Source: Microplitis mediator
Lineage: Eukaryota; Arthropoda; Insecta; Hymenoptera; Braconidae
Direction of reading: 5' to 3'
NCBI RefSeq assembly: GCF_029852145.1
Contig: NC_079969.1
Location: 26,094,459-26,158,458 of the forward strand
DNA: 64,000 nt
The notes beneath the pieces are model-generated. The model was not told the origin of the DNA and did not search any database. It saw only the letters and a list, made by a program, of their open reading frames with translations. Positions 63,857 through 64,000 of this stretch are shown here, piece after piece; position 1 is the first letter of the stretch; every line of letters begins with the position of its first letter. The position numbers were made by a program, and so were the translations under genes.

Positions 63857-64000
63857 AGAGGCACCGGTTTTGGCCACTTTAGGGCCAGTTTTGGACACTT
63901 GAAAATTATAAATAAAACAATTTGTAAAAGACCCAATAACATAATTAATTTTTTTAATATGTTTAGAGATACTTCTACCCCACTATTAAAATGAAAATTT
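63857..64000. other. Window edge, possible repeat start
   Basis: TTTTGGCCACTT and TTTTGGACACTT are repeated within 30 bases. Too short to interpret. Confidence 0.2.

Overview
This is a strongly AT-rich window from an intron-bearing animal nuclear genome. The gene set points to an insect: enhancer of rudimentary, a Dpr-type immunoglobulin protein, a class IX myosin and a DDHD phospholipase. A hymenopteran, possibly a parasitoid wasp, is my best guess, because class IX myosin is, from memory, missing in Drosophila melanogaster and the base composition fits; this is inference. No bacterial, viral or CRISPR-type system was seen. All exon boundaries were joined by eye from splice sites and reading phase, and all four models close in frame.

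Layout. (1) 3110-7057, minus strand: eight-exon DDHD-type phospholipase A1 of 600 residues. (2) 9791-11518, minus strand: enhancer of rudimentary, e(r), 103 residues, with its start codon alone on the first coding exon. (3) 16290-26886, plus strand: eight-exon unconventional myosin IX of 2341 residues with RA, motor, IQ, two C1 and RhoGAP domains, and a phase-symmetric exon coding a poly-asparagine insert in motor loop 2. (4) About 26 kb without a recognisable coding gene (26887-52902), full of miniature and foldback elements, satellites and islands of less AT-rich sequence. (5) 52903-60835, plus strand: four-exon Dpr-family cell-surface protein of 314 residues; a complete tRNA-His(GTG) gene lies antisense in its second intron.

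The most distinctive content is the repeats. Two short hAT-like MITE families show matching 8-bp target-site duplications, in one case supported by comparison with uninterrupted copies of the host repeat. A group of elements shares ends of the type CACTGTAAAAAATT but carries unrelated, internally repetitive cores. Several long-armed foldback elements sit in introns or are nested in each other. These are the parts I judge most worth a second look; I did not find a convincing undescribed multi-gene system.

The four genes are not obviously functionally linked: lipid metabolism, transcription or RNA-level regulation, Rho/actin control, and synaptic recognition.
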